Shown in pieces: positions 17,439 to 26,327 of a DNA stretch of 64,000 nucleotides. Every line of letters starts with the position of its first letter. The stretch's first letter is position 1. The notes beneath the pieces are model-generated. The model did not search any database and was not told the origin of the DNA. It saw nothing but the letters and a program-made list of their open reading frames with translations. Source of the DNA: Mobiluncus porci (GTDB lineage: Bacteria > Actinomycetota > Actinomycetes > Actinomycetales > Actinomycetaceae); the NCBI RefSeq assembly GCF_009695935.1, contig NZ_VUMY01000006.1, forward strand, positions 62,001 through 126,000. The letters run 5' to 3'. The position numbers and the translations under genes are program-made.

Positions 17439-18915
17439 TTATCCGATTAGAGGCCGGTCTTTCGGAAGCTCATAGCCAATTTTCCGCCGTCTCGTCCCGA
17501 TAGCGGTGGCGAGAGTCAGCGGTCCGAGCCTCCCCACCATCATCAGCACCGCCAGCATAAATTGAATCTTTACCGGCAGGCTCGGGGTGATTCCGGTCGA
17601 CAGCCCCACAGTCGCGATGGCGGAACTCACCTCATAAAGGCTTTGATTCAAAGTGTAAGGAGTAGCGAGCATCAATAGGAACGATGCCACCCCAACCAAA
17701 ACCGCGAAAAGCGAGAACACGGCGAGAGCCTGTCGCTGGGCCGAACGGGCTAGTCTCAAGCCGAGAATATTGATCGCTTCTGCCCCGCGCACCTCCCCCC
17801 CACAGGGTCGCAATCACCACGGTCACGGTCGTAATCTTGAGCCCGCCTGCGGTTCCCGCAGGACCGCCGCCAATGAGCATCAAAATGTCTGTCACCAGCC
17901 AAGTCTCCGGAGATTGAGCGGCAATATCCATCGAGTTGAAGCCGGCGGTTCGAGGCGATACCGAGGCGAAGAACGCGTTCAAAAGTTTCGAACCCGGGTT
18001 CTCCGGACCGAGGGTTCCCGGATTATCCCACTCCAAAGCGGCAATCAGCACCCAGCCAGCCAGGATTGCCGCGAGAGTTCCGACGAGCATGATCCGCGCA
18101 TTCATGTTGAGTTTCCACCAATGCGGTCCGCGGTGGGCGAGGACGGACCAAACGGGGAAACCAATCCCGCCAACAATGATGAGAAGCGCGAGGGAAAGTA
18201 GCACAATCGGGTCGTTACGGAAACTCATCAAAGAGTCCCCGTTCAAAGCGAAGCCCGCGTTGTTGAAGGCCGAGCCGGTCAAGAAGAGACCGTGAAAAAT
18301 GGCTTCTCGAGGGTTCTTGGTGATTCCGGATAAACCCAGGTGGAGACTCAAGATAAGGGCAAAAACGAGTTGCAGGGCTAGGCTGAACCAGATGATGTTT
18401 CTCACGGTTCGTTTCACACTCCCCACCGGCGCGCCTCCGAGACTTGTGGAGGCCAATTCGCGGGTTTCGCTGGAGGCTCCGCGGAGATTTAGCGCAACCA
18501 GGCTCACGATTGTCATCGTCCCGATACCGCCGAGTTCGATGAGGGTCAAGATGACTGCCTGGCCAAACGGGGACCAGTAGGAGGCAGTGTCGACCACGAT
18601 TAGGCCGGTGACAGAAGTGGCGGAGGCCGCGGTGAGGAGGGCGACGGAGAGCGGCGCGCCGCCGGGGAAGGAGGGGCCGAAAGTGTGGACGTGATTTGGT
18701 GTCGCGCTGCTTGGGAGGCCGTTGTTGAAGAATTGAAAAACCACGTCTTCGCTCGCGCCGCTTCTAGAAACCGGTAGGGTGAGCAAAAACGCTCCGAAAA
18801 GGACTGTTGCCAGGAAAGCCAGGATAATAATCCGGCTAGGATTCAGACGCAGATTCAAACGTCGAGAAAGAATCACCGGATAAGCATAGCGCTTTTTGGA
18901 GCGAAGGCGGGCCAT
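17439..18915 (-). pseudogene. ktrB: Trk/Ktr potassium channel subunit, interrupted by a frameshift
   Basis: Membrane potassium translocation subunit. Frame 1 (18915 to 17632) encodes pore motifs one to three (TSVTGLIVVDT, GSAFNNAGFAL, SPRTAGFNSMD). The fourth (VGLSTGITPSL) and the C-terminal spans are in another frame, 17439 to about 17800. The break is a run of seven G on the coding strand (17795-17801). With six G the protein would read TLWGEVRGAEAIN and continue normally. Either the strain has an inactive or slippage-variable channel, or this is a homopolymer sequencing error. Confidence 0.85.
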
Positions 18916-18931
18916 GTCTTAGGGTAAAAGC
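18916..18931. promoter_or_regulatory. Shared bidirectional -10 element between ktrB and prfB
   Basis: Only 16 bp separate the two divergent start codons. On the plus strand TAGGGT (18920-18925) ends 6 nt before the prfB GTG. On the minus strand TACCCT (18921-18926) ends 5 nt before the ktrB ATG. One overlapping box therefore appears to serve both leaderless genes. Confidence 0.6.
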
Positions 18932-20077
18932 GTGATGAGTCCGGATGATTTTGCGCCCTTGCTCGAGAAACTGCGAGCCACCTACGACACGGTGGAGGCT
19001 GTGATGGATCCGCAGTTGCTGGCCGAAAAAATCGCCGACCTCACCGAGAAGGCGAGCGCCCCAGATCTTTGGGATGACCAGGAAAACGCCCAGAAAGTCA
19101 CCCAAACACTCTCCGCCACCCAATCCGAACTCGAGCGGCTCAAGACGATGAAAACCCGCATTGATGATTTCGAGGCCCTGGTCGAACTCGGCGCAGAAGA
19201 ACTCCTCACAGAAGAGGGGCGCGCCGACGGTGAGGCGATTATGGAGGACGCCGAGAATACCTACAAAAACCTCGAGACCGACCTGGCGGCTTTGGAAGTC
19301 CGGACGCTTCTGAACGGGGAATATGACGAGCGTTTCGCGGTCGTAACCATCCGTTCCGGCGCTGGCGGGGTTGATGCTGCTGATTTCGCGGAGATGCTTT
19401 TGCGGATGTACCTGCGATGGGCGGAGCGCCACGACTACCCGACCAAGGTGTTGGACACGTCTTATGCCGAAGAAGCCGGCATCAAGTCCGCAACTTTCGA
19501 GGTCGATGCGCCTTACGCTTACGGGAGGCTCTCGGTGGAGGCCGGCACCCACCGGCTCGCCCGCGTGAGCCCCTTTAATGCCGCGGGTAAGCGCCAGACC
19601 TCTTTTGCCGCGGTCGAGGTCATCCCGCTGATTGAGACTACCGACCATATTGACGTGCCGGAAAGTGACATCAAAATCGACGTCTTCCGCTCGTCCGGTC
19701 CCGGCGGGCAATCCGTCAACACTACCGACTCCGCAGTGCGCCTGACCCACTTGCCGACCGGAATCGTAATCTCGATGCAGGATGAAAAGTCCCAAATCCA
19801 GAATCGCGCCGCCGCAATGCGCGTCTTGCAATCTAGGCTACTGCTACTGCGCCATGAGCAAGAACACGCGCGCAAGAAAGAACTCGCTGGGGATGTGAAG
19901 GCAAGTTGGGGTGACCAGATGCGGTCGTATTTCTTGTATGGTCAACAACTGGTTAAAGATCTCCGAACCGGGCACGAGTCTAACAATCCCGACGCCGTTT
20001 TCGATGGAGATCTGGACGGGTTTATTGATGAGGGGATTCGCTGGCGCAAGCACCAGGAGCTGCATCCGGAGGACTGA
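18932..20077 (+). CDS. prfB: Peptide chain release factor 2
   Basis: Recognises UGA and UAA stop codons and triggers peptide release. Seen: RF2 tripeptide region [12 protein letters not shown] and the catalytic [20 protein letters not shown] loop. At 381 residues it is slightly longer than usual. There is no internal programmed frameshift; the frame is continuous. The GTG start at 18932 fits the leaderless spacing, with ATG 18935 next to it. ftsE follows after a repeat-bearing gap, as in other actinobacteria. Confidence 0.96.
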   Translation: MMSPDDFAPLLEKLRATYDTVEAVMDPQLLAEKIADLTEKASAPDLWDDQENAQKVTQTLSATQSELERLKTMKTRIDDFEALVELGAEELLTEEGRADGEAIMEDAENTYKNLETDLAALEVRTLLNGEYDERFAVVTIRSGAGGVDAADFAEMLLRMYLRWAERHDYPTKVLDTSYAEEAGIKSATFEVDAPYAYGRLSVEAGTHRLARVSPFNAAGKRQTSFAAVEVIPLIETTDHIDVPESDIKIDVFRSSGPGGQSVNTTDSAVRLTHLPTGIVISMQDEKSQIQNRAAAMRVLQSRLLLLRHEQEHARKKELAGDVKASWGDQMRSYFLYGQQLVKDLRTGHESNNPDAVFDGDLDGFIDEGIRWRKHQELHPED

Positions 20078-20091
20078 GTCCGGCCGGAGCG

Positions 20092-20144
20092 GGTCAGACC
20101 TCTCCGGAGTCAGTGAGAAGCGAACGTAGTCGGAAGGTCTGACC
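20092..20144. repeat. REP-like palindrome GGTCAGACC, copy 1
   Basis: Inverted arms GGTCAGACCTCTCCG and CGGAAGGTCTGACC enclose AGTGAGAAGCGAACG. The homologous element at 52515-52570 is in the opposite orientation, and a looser relative is at 23938-23997. The remaining 258-bp prfB-ftsE gap contains more GGCTACGCC hairpin fragments and the ftsE leader, but no gene. Confidence 0.65.
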
Positions 20145-20335
20145 GCATCGGCGTAGTGAAAATAAAGCATTAATTCGGCTACGCCGTTGGTTCGCGCCCC
20201 TGTGGCTACACTTCGTTGCGCCGCAGAGGTTCGACCCGCCGGCTACGCCGCTTTCCCCGAAACCGCGTGTCAATTAGCCGTTATCAAATCGTTACCGTTT
20301 AACCTTTTAAAGACTGTCTACAGGGGAGAAACGGC

Positions 20336-21082
20336 TTGATAACCTTTGATAATGTTACGAAGATCTATAAGCGGGGCGCGCGTCCCGCACTAGATCACGT
20401 GGATCTCACGATTGAACGCGGAGAATTCGTCTTCTTAGTGGGAACTTCCGGTTCCGGAAAATCCACTTTCCTCTCTCTCGTCTTGCGCGAATACACCGCG
20501 ACGGACGGGAAAATCATGGTGCTGGGCAAGGATCTCGGCAAACTCTCGCGCTGGAAAGTTCCGCAGCTGCGCCGCCAAATCGGGGTCGTATTCCAAGACT
20601 TCCGCCTCTTGGACAATAAAAACGTCTACGACAACGTCGCCATTGCGCTCCAAGTTATCGGCAAACCACGTCGCGTCATTAAGAAAGTCGTGCCGGAAGT
20701 TCTCCAGATGGTGGGACTCGGCGGAAAAGACAAACGGTTCCCCCACGAGCTTTCCGGCGGGGAGCAACAGCGCGTCGCCATTGCCCGCGCCATGGTGAAC
20801 CGCCCGCCTATCTTGCTTGCCGATGAGCCGACCGGTAACCTCGACCCCGCGACTTCTCTCGGAATCATGCGCCTGCTTGATCGCATCAACCGCGCCGGCA
20901 CGACTGTGGTGATGGCCACGCACGACGAAGAAATCGTGAACCAGATGCGCAAACGCGTTATTGAACTCGATGAGGGCCAGGTCATTCGCGACCAAGACCG
21001 CGGGATTTACGGCGCCTCCGCCCCGAAAGATGGAGTCCGCGAATCGAAATCGGCTCGCCAAATCGATAGGAAGGAGGCCTAA
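20336..21082 (+). CDS. ftsE: Cell division ATP-binding protein FtsE
   Basis: Cytoplasmic ATPase of the FtsEX divisome complex that controls peptidoglycan hydrolases. Walker [10 protein letters not shown], signature [14 protein letters not shown], Walker [14 protein letters not shown] and the H-loop MATHDEEIV are all intact. The C-terminal tail (residues 225-248) is longer than in Escherichia coli. The TTG start has AGGGGAG upstream. It overlaps ftsX by one base. Confidence 0.96.
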   Translation: MITFDNVTKIYKRGARPALDHVDLTIERGEFVFLVGTSGSGKSTFLSLVLREYTATDGKIMVLGKDLGKLSRWKVPQLRRQIGVVFQDFRLLDNKNVYDNVAIALQVIGKPRRVIKKVVPEVLQMVGLGGKDKRFPHELSGGEQQRVAIARAMVNRPPILLADEPTGNLDPATSLGIMRLLDRINRAGTTVVMATHDEEIVNQMRKRVIELDEGQVIRDQDRGIYGASAPKDGVRESKSARQIDRKEA

Positions 21083-21996
21083 TGCGTTTCGCTTTTGTTC
21101 TTTCTCAAGTCGGTCAAGGCCTGCGTCGGAATCTCGCCATGTCCGTGGCTGTCATCATCGTGACCTGCGTGTCATTGCTGTTTGTGGGGTCGGCCGCCCT
21201 GGCGCAAATCCAAATCAACAACCTCCGCGACACCTGGTACGGCAAGATTGAAATCTCCGTTTCCATGTGCGCGAAAAACGATTTGTCCCAAGGCTGTGAC
21301 GGGAAAGAAGCCACCCAGGAACAGATTAATGCCGTTGAAGAACTCCTGAAATCCGACCAGCTAAAGCCCTACATCGAAACCGTCTATTTCGAAACCAAAG
21401 AAGAGGCCTACGAGACTTTCAAAAACCTCATGGGCAGCGACGGGGTTTATCAATATGTAACCGCTGACATGATGCCGGCTTCTTTCCGCATCAAACTCGT
21501 CGATCCGGAAAAATATCGCGTCGTTGTTGAAGAACTCCAAGGTCGCGAAGGGGTAGCCCAGGTTATTGACCAAAAGAAGATCCTCGAAAAACTTTTCTCC
21601 GGACTGAACCAAGCCACGATGCTTTCGATTGGCCTCGCAGTAGCGATGATTATTGCCGCAGTGTTGCTTATTACTACTACGATCCGCCTCTCGGCCATGA
21701 GTCGTGAAAAGGAGACCTCGATTATGCGCCTTGTGGGCGCGTCGAATCTCTTTGTCCAACTCCCTTTCATGATTGAGGGTGCGATTGCCGCCACCATCGG
21801 TGCTCTGGGTGCGGTGGCAGTCCTGTGGGGAACCGTAAAGTTCCTGGTGGGGGACTGGTTGGAGAGTTTGAGTTCGACCGTGCGGGTGGTCTCGACGCGA
21901 GATGTGTGGCTCATTTCTCCGGTTTTGGTTCTCGCTGCCATTGTCTTGGCAGTGATTGCTTCCGCGGCGTCCCTAAACCGCTATACCCGAGTGTGA
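21082..21996 (+). CDS. ftsX: Cell division protein FtsX
   Basis: Membrane partner of FtsE. Cytoplasmic N-terminus, span 1 near residues 20-42, an extracellular domain of about 130 residues that should contact the hydrolase, then three spans (MLSIGLAVAMIIAAVLLI, IEGAIAATIGALGAVAVLW, LISPVLVLAAIVLAVIA). It keeps the conserved cytoplasmic SREKETSIMRLVGAS loop. Confidence 0.95.
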   Translation: MRFAFVLSQVGQGLRRNLAMSVAVIIVTCVSLLFVGSAALAQIQINNLRDTWYGKIEISVSMCAKNDLSQGCDGKEATQEQINAVEELLKSDQLKPYIETVYFETKEEAYETFKNLMGSDGVYQYVTADMMPASFRIKLVDPEKYRVVVEELQGREGVAQVIDQKKILEKLFSGLNQATMLSIGLAVAMIIAAVLLITTTIRLSAMSREKETSIMRLVGASNLFVQLPFMIEGAIAATIGALGAVAVLWGTVKFLVGDWLESLSSTVRVVSTRDVWLISPVLVLAAIVLAVIASAASLNRYTRV

Positions 21997-22046
21997 TCCA
22001 TTGAGAATAATAGGAAAACTGTCTAGACTGTGAGCGGAGGTGTGAG

Positions 22047-23354
22047 ATGGGAAGGTTAGCCTTAGTGGCGTGGCCCTTGGTGGGGGCAATGGTGCTGAGC
22101 CTCGGGGTGACCTCGTCCGGCGCGGTGGGGATCAACAATGGCGTACCCACGTCTCCAGCGTCCTCACAGATAGCCAGGCTCGACAACAATGCCGAGCGCA
22201 AGAAGCTCGAAGAACAACAGGCTGCCGCCAAGAAGCGCGAAGAAGAAATCGCGGCTCAGCTTGAGGGTGTGAAAGCGGATTTGGTGGAACTTGCGGTGCA
22301 GTTGGAACGCACCAAGGCGGCGATTCCGGTAGCGCAGGCTGACTTGGCTTCCGCCCAACAAAAACTCGGCCAAGCCCAGCGCGAACACCAGTCAATCCAG
22401 GCCCGCCTCAAAGTTGCTCAGACCCAGAAAACCCAGTTACAGACAGATATTGATGCCAGCGAGGCGCTGATTTCTGAAACTCAAGTGACTATTGGCCAAA
22501 TCGCGCAACAGGCCTATCGCGGGGGGAGGCTGGACACTTCTGCGTGGACGCTGTTGTTGGACTCGAAGTCCGTTGATGAACTCGCGATGCGCGCCGAAGT
22601 TGCCGATACCGCGGCCCAGTCCCAAAACCGCGTCATTCAGAGCGCTGAAGAGGCGAAAGCCGCCGCCGCCAACGCGCGAGCCCGCCAAGAGGCCGTGACG
22701 ATTCGGATCGGCGAGTTGGAAGCAGCGGCGAAAGAGGCCGTGGCTGCGGCTGACGCGGCGAAACAGGAGGAACAGAAACAACTGGTGGCAATCCAGACCC
22801 TCCAAACCCAGCAAGTCGCCCAGCAAGGGCAGCTCAACAATCAACGTGCCGATTTTGAAAAGCAAATCCAACAGGAGAAGGCCACCCAGGCTACCGCGGC
22901 GGCGCGAATCGCCGCTCTGAACGCGGCGGCTAGCGGTTCCGCGCGCACGATTTCCGGTGGGATTTTTGGCTCTCCGCTCTCGAGTCTGAGAGTGACTTCG
23001 AGTTATGGCTACCGCACCCACCCGGTGGTCGGGACGCGGATTTTCCACGCCGGCACCGACTTCGGAATGGGGTGCGGCCAGCCGATTTACGCCTCCCAAT
23101 CCGGAGATGTGACCTACGCCGCCTGGGAAGGAACCGGCGGCAACTCGGTATATATCAACCACGGAACCATCAACGGCTCCAAGTGGCAGACCGTTTATCG
23201 TCACCTCTCGTCTTACAAAATCTCCAAGGGGGCACATGTCGAGAAAGGCCAGGTTATTGGCTTGGTGGGAACCACGGGTCGCTCCACCGGCTGCCACCTC
23301 CACTTTGAGGTGTGGCAAAACGGGAAAACCATCAACCCGATGGGTGTGTTGTAA
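22047..23354 (+). CDS. Secreted M23 peptidoglycan hydrolase with coiled coil (EnvC/RipC-like)
   Basis: Signal-like hydrophobic N-terminus (residues 3-27), long coiled coils (about 45-150 and 190-295) and a C-terminal M23 endopeptidase domain. Zinc ligands are in RIFHAGTDFG and HLHFEVW. Position directly after ftsEX, plus the coiled-coil/hydrolase architecture, matches hydrolases activated by FtsEX (RipC in mycobacteria, EnvC in E. coli). The active-site residues are present, so it is likely a hydrolase itself and not a mere activator. Confidence 0.9.
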   Translation: MGRLALVAWPLVGAMVLSLGVTSSGAVGINNGVPTSPASSQIARLDNNAERKKLEEQQAAAKKREEEIAAQLEGVKADLVELAVQLERTKAAIPVAQADLASAQQKLGQAQREHQSIQARLKVAQTQKTQLQTDIDASEALISETQVTIGQIAQQAYRGGRLDTSAWTLLLDSKSVDELAMRAEVADTAAQSQNRVIQSAEEAKAAAANARARQEAVTIRIGELEAAAKEAVAAADAAKQEEQKQLVAIQTLQTQQVAQQGQLNNQRADFEKQIQQEKATQATAAARIAALNAAASGSARTISGGIFGSPLSSLRVTSSYGYRTHPVVGTRIFHAGTDFGMGCGQPIYASQSGDVTYAAWEGTGGNSVYINHGTINGSKWQTVYRHLSSYKISKGAHVEKGQVIGLVGTTGRSTGCHLHFEVWQNGKTINPMGVL

Positions 23355-23365
23355 ACTTTTTAGTC

Positions 23366-23911
23366 ATGAGTAAAAAAGGTGGGGCTTCGAGCGGTTCGGG
23401 AGCGTCGGGCAAGTTGACGCCGTCGCAGCGCGCCAAGGCTGAGTCTGATGCGAAGAAAGTTATTGCCCGCAACAAGAAGGCTACCCACGACTATTTTTTG
23501 GAAGACCGATACGAGGCGGGTCTGTCTTTGACAGGAACCGAAGTGAAGGCTCTAAGGATGGGGCGGGCTTCCTTGTCGGAGGCCTGGGTTGAGATTGACG
23601 GTGGCGAGGCTTGGCTTCAAGGCGCGAATATTCCCGAATATTTCTATGGAACCTGGACGAATCACGCGCCGAAACGCAAGCGGAAACTGCTTTTGCACAA
23701 GCGCGAGATTGTCCGTCTCGAGAGTGCGGTCGCAGCCAAGGGGTACACGATTGTGCCGGTAGAACTGTATTTCATTGGCGGGCGGGCGAAGGTCGAGATC
23801 GCTTTGGCCCGCGGGAAGCAAGAATGGGATAAGCGTCAAACGATTCGCCAGCGCGAAGATAACCGCGAGGCACAGCGGGCTTTGCGAGAGGCGAACCGGC
23901 GGGCGCATTAG
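23366..23911 (+). CDS. smpB: SsrA-binding protein SmpB
   Basis: Binds tmRNA for ribosome rescue. Core motifs: RNKKATHDYFLEDRYEAG, SLTGTEVKALR, and the basic tail REDNREAQRALREANRR. The ATG at 23366 is chosen; an earlier in-frame start would overlap the M23 gene and add 18 atypical residues. TAAACT lies 8 nt upstream. A Ser/Gly-rich N-terminal extension of about 30 residues is present. No tmRNA gene is in the window. Confidence 0.95.
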   Translation: MSKKGGASSGSGASGKLTPSQRAKAESDAKKVIARNKKATHDYFLEDRYEAGLSLTGTEVKALRMGRASLSEAWVEIDGGEAWLQGANIPEYFYGTWTNHAPKRKRKLLLHKREIVRLESAVAAKGYTIVPVELYFIGGRAKVEIALARGKQEWDKRQTIRQREDNREAQRALREANRRAH

Positions 23912-23937
23912 GCATGTTGCGTCGTAGTGCGGAGCGG

Positions 23938-23997
23938 GTGGGTCGAACCTCTTTGGCGTAGTGACCGCAGGAAACGCAGCCCAAAGGGTGCGACCCC
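23938..23997. repeat. REP-like palindrome, diverged copy
   Basis: GGGTCGAACCTCTTTGG at the left and CCAAAGGGTGCGACCCC at the right are near-complementary and enclose GTAGTGACCGCAGG. It shares layout and central words with the 20092 and 52515 elements. Confidence 0.5.
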
Positions 23998-24028
23998 GAC
24001 CGGCGTAGCAAATCCGGCATTGCTCTTG

Positions 24029-24256
24029 GCGCTTCGTTGCTGTGTTGGCGGCTATGCCGCCATGCTAGCGCTTCGTTGCTGTGTTGGCGGCTATGCCGCC
24101 ATGCTAGCGCTTCGTTGCTGTGTTGGCGGCTATGCCGCCATGCTAGCGCCTCGTCGCTGTGTCGGCGGCTATGCCGCCATGCTAGCGCCTCGTCGCTGTG
24201 TCGGCGGCTATGCCGCCATGCTAGCGCCTCGTCGCTGTGTCGGCGGCTATGCCGCC
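24029..24256. repeat. 39-bp tandem repeat array, six units
   Basis: Unit starts are 24029, 24068, 24107, 24146, 24185 and 24224 (the last truncated). Each unit contains the hairpin GGCGGC-TAT-GCCGCC. The first three units share one variant (TTCGTTGCTGTGTTGG), the last three another (CTCGTCGCTGTGTCGG), so the array grew as two blocks of three. The period is a multiple of three and leaves open frames, but I see no start signal and do not call a gene. The whole smpB-tRNA gap (about 480 bp) is repeats only. Confidence 0.9.
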
Positions 24257-24394
24257 TCAACAACTTCCTTGGCCTCGGCAATGCCGGGCGCTGTCGCGCC
24301 GCTGTTTTCCGCTCAAAGTTCGCTTTCGAGCGAGCTCGAGCGAACTTCTCGCTAGAAAACAGACTGTTGGCATTGCTCTCGACCCGCGTCGTTG

Positions 24395-24468
24395 TGCCCT
24401 GTGCGGGGCTCGAACCCGCGACCCACGGATTATGAGTCCGCTGCTCTAACCGACTGAGCTAACAGGGC
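24395..24468 (-). tRNA. tRNA with CAT anticodon (Met, elongator type likely)
   Basis: 74-nt cloverleaf beginning GCCCTGT; loop CTCATAA gives anticodon CAT; T arm GGGTTCGAGCCCC. G1-C72 is paired, so it is not the initiator. A lysidine-modified tRNA-Ile2 cannot be excluded from sequence alone. No CCA encoded. Confidence 0.9.
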
Positions 24469-24593
24469 TTAAACATCCTAGCAAGTTACGACGAGAACAG
24501 TGAAAAACATTCCGAGCGGAGCATAAGATGACAGTAAGAGGAAAAGGTAGAATTCGGAATTGTTTTATGCCGATTAGTCTGCACGGTTGAAAT

Positions 24594-24753
24594 GGGTGAC
24601 GTGAATAACCACGACCCCTGCGTGAATAACCGCAATAGCAAGTATTTCTAGTAAGGTGACTCGCGAATTCCCAGTTCGAGGCGATTCGATATGTCATATG
24701 CTACTATGTCCAGAGTTCGTTGTGTTTATCCACGTCACCCTTGTGGTCATTCA
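24594..24753. promoter_or_regulatory. Four copies of a CGTGAATAAC-like motif, two direct and two inverted
   Basis: Direct copies start at 24600 and 24621; inverted copies (TTTATCCACG, GTCATTCACG) are at 24725 and 24744. The outer 19-bp arms 24594-24612 and 24722-24740 match at 17 positions as an inverted repeat. They lie in the 370-bp gap before the gene at 24838. This may be a regulator binding array or a small mobile element. No gene is seen in this gap. Confidence 0.5.
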
Positions 24754-24837
24754 CGTAAGTACAACTGAGCATGAATGCGGCAGCCTTCAAATTTAACTGC
24801 CTTTGCTGAGAACTGGATCAAACTGTAATCTCGGAGT

Positions 24838-25344
24838 ATGTCTTTATTGCGCCGTGAACCGAAACTGCCCGCTGAACTCGCCGACAAGATCCCTGGTCAT
24901 AGCCGGAAATCTGTGCCGTTGCAGTTTGACAGTGGAGACTGGCTCGCGGCAGATCCGAGCGGACTGTACTGGTTCAAGGCATCGGGGGAGAACGAGAACT
25001 GGCCGTGGCACGAGCTACAACAAATCGTGTGGAACCGCGAAACCGACACCTTGAAACTGGATTTTGCCGACCCTGCCCGTGAACCTCTGACGTGGAAGAA
25101 TCCGGACGCCACGGGTTTGAAGAGGTTCGGGGATTCCACCCGAATCTTCCTCAATCGTTCCCAGATATTCACGCAATTTGCTTCCGTACCATCCGGAACC
25201 AAGGTTCGCGTCACCATTCGTGAACGCAATGATGGGTCGCGGTTCTCCGAAGTCGTGGCTTTCGGCTCGCTGGCACCGAGCGACGAGTCTTTCCTCGTTG
25301 CTCTCGAAGCTGAGGTTCGCGATTCGGTGGGGCTGCCAGCGTAA
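24838..25344 (+). CDS. Conserved hypothetical protein, 168 residues
   Basis: Not recognised with certainty. Soluble, no signal or membrane span; rich in Trp in the middle (SGDWLAADPSGLYWF, ENWPWHELQQIVW), with a beta-rich look like a PH-type or SH3-like barrel. TAATCT (24826-24831) lies exactly 6 nt before ATG, supporting this start and a leaderless mRNA. It stands alone between tRNA-Met and the VapD remnant. Confidence 0.75.
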   Translation: MSLLRREPKLPAELADKIPGHSRKSVPLQFDSGDWLAADPSGLYWFKASGENENWPWHELQQIVWNRETDTLKLDFADPAREPLTWKNPDATGLKRFGDSTRIFLNRSQIFTQFASVPSGTKVRVTIRERNDGSRFSEVVAFGSLAPSDESFLVALEAEVRDSVGLPA

Positions 25345-25545
25345 TCCCCAATATGCGAAATAAGTAAAGTTTCAGGTCAAATTCTAGAATCCTGCAAGTC
25401 CAGAATGAATAGAACCTTTCCCTCGCGAGCCAGGGAGGGGCAATTCCACCATCCCCACCACCCTAAATATGGTTTCGGGTAGTTCTTCAAGCGGTGCGGT
25501 AGACTGTTTTTATCGTGTCGTGAGTTGATTTGTGAGGTGGTTTAG

Positions 25546-25872
25546 ATGTCAGTTAAGGAACCCGTGCCTTGGAGTTTTACGATTGAGTTTGACGCTGAGA
25601 AGGCCGCGCGTAACGGTTATGACATTGAGGACTTGTATGAATGCGTGGATAAGAATGTGCAGCGGTTCGGTCTGACACGTTTGGCGCTTGGTACTTGGAA
25701 AGCCAACGAGGCTAGCCGGGTGGAATCTCAGTGCCGCTCGCTGTCGTTTCTTTCAAGGCAGAAGTGGGTTATGCAGAATGTTACCTCCCTTACTGCGTTT
25801 GAGAGATCTACAAAGCCGATTGACTACATAGGTATAGTGGAAGATTTATTCCCAGAGCGGATTTGTGCATAG
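25546..25872 (+). CDS. Small protein upstream of a VapD remnant, possible antitoxin
   Basis: 108 residues, acidic, soluble (WSFTIEFDAEKAARNGYDIEDLYECVD). No confident family. GAGGTGG lies before the ATG. Its stop is directly followed by the VapD-like frame, an arrangement common for a toxin partner. The antitoxin role is inference from position only. Confidence 0.6.
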   Translation: MSVKEPVPWSFTIEFDAEKAARNGYDIEDLYECVDKNVQRFGLTRLALGTWKANEASRVESQCRSLSFLSRQKWVMQNVTSLTAFERSTKPIDYIGIVEDLFPERICA

Positions 25873-25883
25873 GTGAGTTCGCT

Positions 25884-26039
25884 GTGGAGGAACAGGACTT
25901 AGAGTATCGCTTTGCGTTCAACTTTGATCTGGACGAGGGCAGACTGAAAGAGTTGTACCCGGCGCAGACTGCCACAGGGTACAAGCGAGCGTGGTCAGAC
26001 ATCCGCTGCCTCCCCGCCTTCGCTGGAGGGCTTCCCTGA
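25884..26039 (+). pseudogene. Truncated VapD-family ribonuclease gene
   Basis: The short frame from GTG 25884 encodes YRFAFNFDLDEGRLKELYP and then AWSDIR, the N-terminal strand and helix typical of VapD (xAxxFDLxxxxLKxxYP...AYxDI). After that the family's GFxxxQGSVY region is missing and the sequence runs into an unrelated stop. Only about 45 of the usual roughly 95 residues remain, so the toxin is inactive. The following 215 bp up to tRNA-Asn hold no gene. Confidence 0.65.
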
Positions 26040-26255
26040 GACAAGACCCTCGCCAATAGCGCTGCACGAGCGAGGCGGCGAAATTCGGAAGGGTATAGCA
26101 AGCTGGCGGATTGCGGGAATGCCGAACAGCAACAGCTGGAAGCGCGGAAAACCTGCATCGCTTCCCCCAAAATCCTTTACTGCACAGGCAAATCTCGACA
26201 CTCCCGAGGCAAAATGGACAAAGACCTGGAAAGTTTGCTACACTCGTATCCGCAA

Positions 26256-26327
26256 TCCCGCGTAGCTCAACGGCAGAGCGTCCGACTGTTAATCGGCAGG
26301 TTGCTGGTTCGAATCCAGCCGCGGGAG
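26256..26327 (+). tRNA. tRNA-Asn (GTT), prophage attachment target
   Basis: 72-nt cloverleaf from TCCCGCG to CGCGGGA plus discriminator G; loop CTGTTAA gives anticodon GTT. The prophage core starts inside the anticodon loop and covers the whole 3' part, so integration keeps this tRNA intact. Confidence 0.95.

Noticed and set aside
18836-19831. Long minus-strand open frame over prfB
   Set aside because: prfB has the GGQ motif and a normal length; the opposite frame has no recognisable domain or start signal.
18932-20077. Programmed frameshift in prfB
   Set aside because: I looked for the early in-frame UGA and slippery site; the frame is continuous.
24029-24256. CRISPR-like array
   Set aside because: The 39-bp units are directly adjacent with no spacers and no cas genes nearby. 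It is a simple tandem repeat.
23927-24435. Repetitive plus-strand frames with Cys-Arg-rich repeats
   Set aside because: They stay open only because the tandem unit is 39 bp, a multiple of three; no start signal and they run into tRNA-Met.
26256-26327. tRNA-Asn disrupted by integration
   Set aside because: The core restores the complete 3' part, so the left copy is a full cloverleaf.
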